From Mesodorylaimus sp. YZB2_4 (Eukaryota > Nematoda > Enoplea > Dorylaimida > Dorylaimidae): a stretch of 64,000 bases of DNA. The DNA lies in contig JASANH010000626.1 in the NCBI GenBank assembly GCA_030248295.1, forward strand, positions 124,001-188,000, given 5' to 3'. The notes below the pieces were generated by a model. That model was not told the origin of the DNA and searched no databases. It saw only the letters and a program-made list of their open reading frames with translations. Of the stretch, positions 63,101-64,000 are shown piece by piece. Every line of letters begins with the position of its first letter. Position 1 is the stretch's first letter. The position numbers were made by a program, and so were the translations under genes.

Positions 63101-64000
63101 ATGAATCGATTATTACATATTAGCTGATCGTGAGTGGCAACATCCTCAGGGGTCTCAACGTCTCGAGCAGGGGACTTCCGAATCAATCTGTACGCACTCA
63201 GGATACTGGAGTAAAAACTGGTAGAGTCTTGTTGAGCTTGCGCAGGTCAAAGTTGCAATGCAGCAGGAATGGAAGCCCACCAACACGGTTTGCATTGCGG
63301 AACTCAATTCTGGTCCATCGACCAGTCGGATCTCGAAGGAGACACCTCAACCAGGATAAACGGAGACCAAGTAGATCACTTCAGCATCAGTAGCCCGCAC
63401 ACAACGATTGTATAGCTACGTCTCAACGCGCCTCAGATGGCGCTCCTCTCTAGATAAACTCGCGAATGATGCCCCTCAGAACCTTCGTGGTCGCTGCTGG
63501 AGCTACCAGATTCATTAACAGATACATGCATATGATGACATGCCAAGATAAATGTTTTAATTTTTACCTGGACGAGCAGAGTGTTAGAAAGCTCACAAAC
63601 CGGGTGTGACCCGCTTTACCTTCTTCGCACAGCTCTGTAAAGCGGTCGCTTTCCCACAAGAAAGCTATGAGGATGTAAAGTGGGTCACTTTACAGTCCCT
63701 TCGTCGCAGAAGCTCGCCTGCAGATATCATTCCATACCTGTGCGCCAGCTGCGATGGGCGCTTCGTCTTTTCTCTCTCAACGACTGCGCCAAGGTCGCTG
63801 GGTGTTAAAGACAGTGGGAAGACGGCTGACGGCGTCAAGTGCAACTCAAACACAGCAAATATTGTCGAGGTACAATGCAACTTCGGATCAGCGAACGGCG
63901 AATGCGCATCGACAGTTTCGACCGAAGGCAGTGGAGTCGAGGACGCCGCTCATAAGGTTGGTACCGAAATTCGCTTACTGGGCTGGCTCAGAAGTTGCTA

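Larger units (their letters stand above)
61071..64000. other. Downstream region with decayed repeats
   Basis: This is the 3' flank of GMPPB and then repeat-rich DNA, including the AACCG-type tandem repeat at 62528-62606 and the LINE relic at 62625-63100. No intact gene was recognised to the window edge. Confidence 0.45.

Overview
The window is nuclear DNA from a nematode. It carries three cuticle-type collagen genes (short cytosolic N-terminus, one membrane anchor, Gly-X-Y blocks), two nematode-style Srsx-like serpentine receptors, and orthologues of animal CAPS/UNC-31, KDM5, GMPPB, prolyl 4-hydroxylase alpha and a nicotinic receptor subunit. Introns are mostly 50-70 bp with GTAAGT-like donors and TTTCAG or TTTTAG (occasionally AAG) acceptors. 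I could not assign a species. All gene models were built by hand from reading frame, splice-site sequence, codon phase and protein family knowledge. No search was run.

Layout. 1-4.4 kb: collagen prolyl 4-hydroxylase alpha (minus). 4.4-9.4 kb: gene-poor DNA with a fold-back element, a decayed DNA-transposon-like element and tRNA-like repeats. 9.4-12.5 kb: a complete nicotinic-type receptor subunit (plus). 14-24.6 kb: a secretory locus with a three-PAN/Apple-domain protein (minus) and three tandem paralogues (plus) of an unrecognised secreted family. These share a two-exon, eight-cysteine C-terminal domain but have very different N-terminal parts, one of them a large Pro-rich 9-residue repeat array. 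26.3-27.4 kb: a BTB protein. 31.9-40.3 kb: a 27-exon CAPS gene (plus).

40.6-50.5 kb holds the three collagen genes (all minus), two tRNA-like genes with long variable arms, an unrecognised four-exon candidate gene, a serpentine receptor and a decayed fragment of the third collagen gene. 51.3-56.0 kb: KDM5 histone demethylase (minus). 56.6-57.6 kb: a second, paralogous serpentine receptor (minus). 59.0-61.1 kb: GMPPB (plus). 61-64 kb: decayed repeats including a LINE reverse transcriptase tail.

Functional links. The prolyl hydroxylase and the collagens belong to one pathway (cuticle collagen maturation in the ER), although they are about 36 kb apart. CAPS, the acetylcholine-type receptor and the serpentine receptors are neuronal or sensory genes. 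GMPPB supplies GDP-mannose for glycosylation of secreted proteins. None of this implies co-regulation. The most unusual material is the tandem eight-cysteine secreted family (17.9-24.5 kb), the pair of class-II tRNA-like genes with anticodons that do not match a Ser body (42.9-43.3 kb), and two perfect inverted repeats with 26-28 bp stems (17.1 and 27.7 kb).
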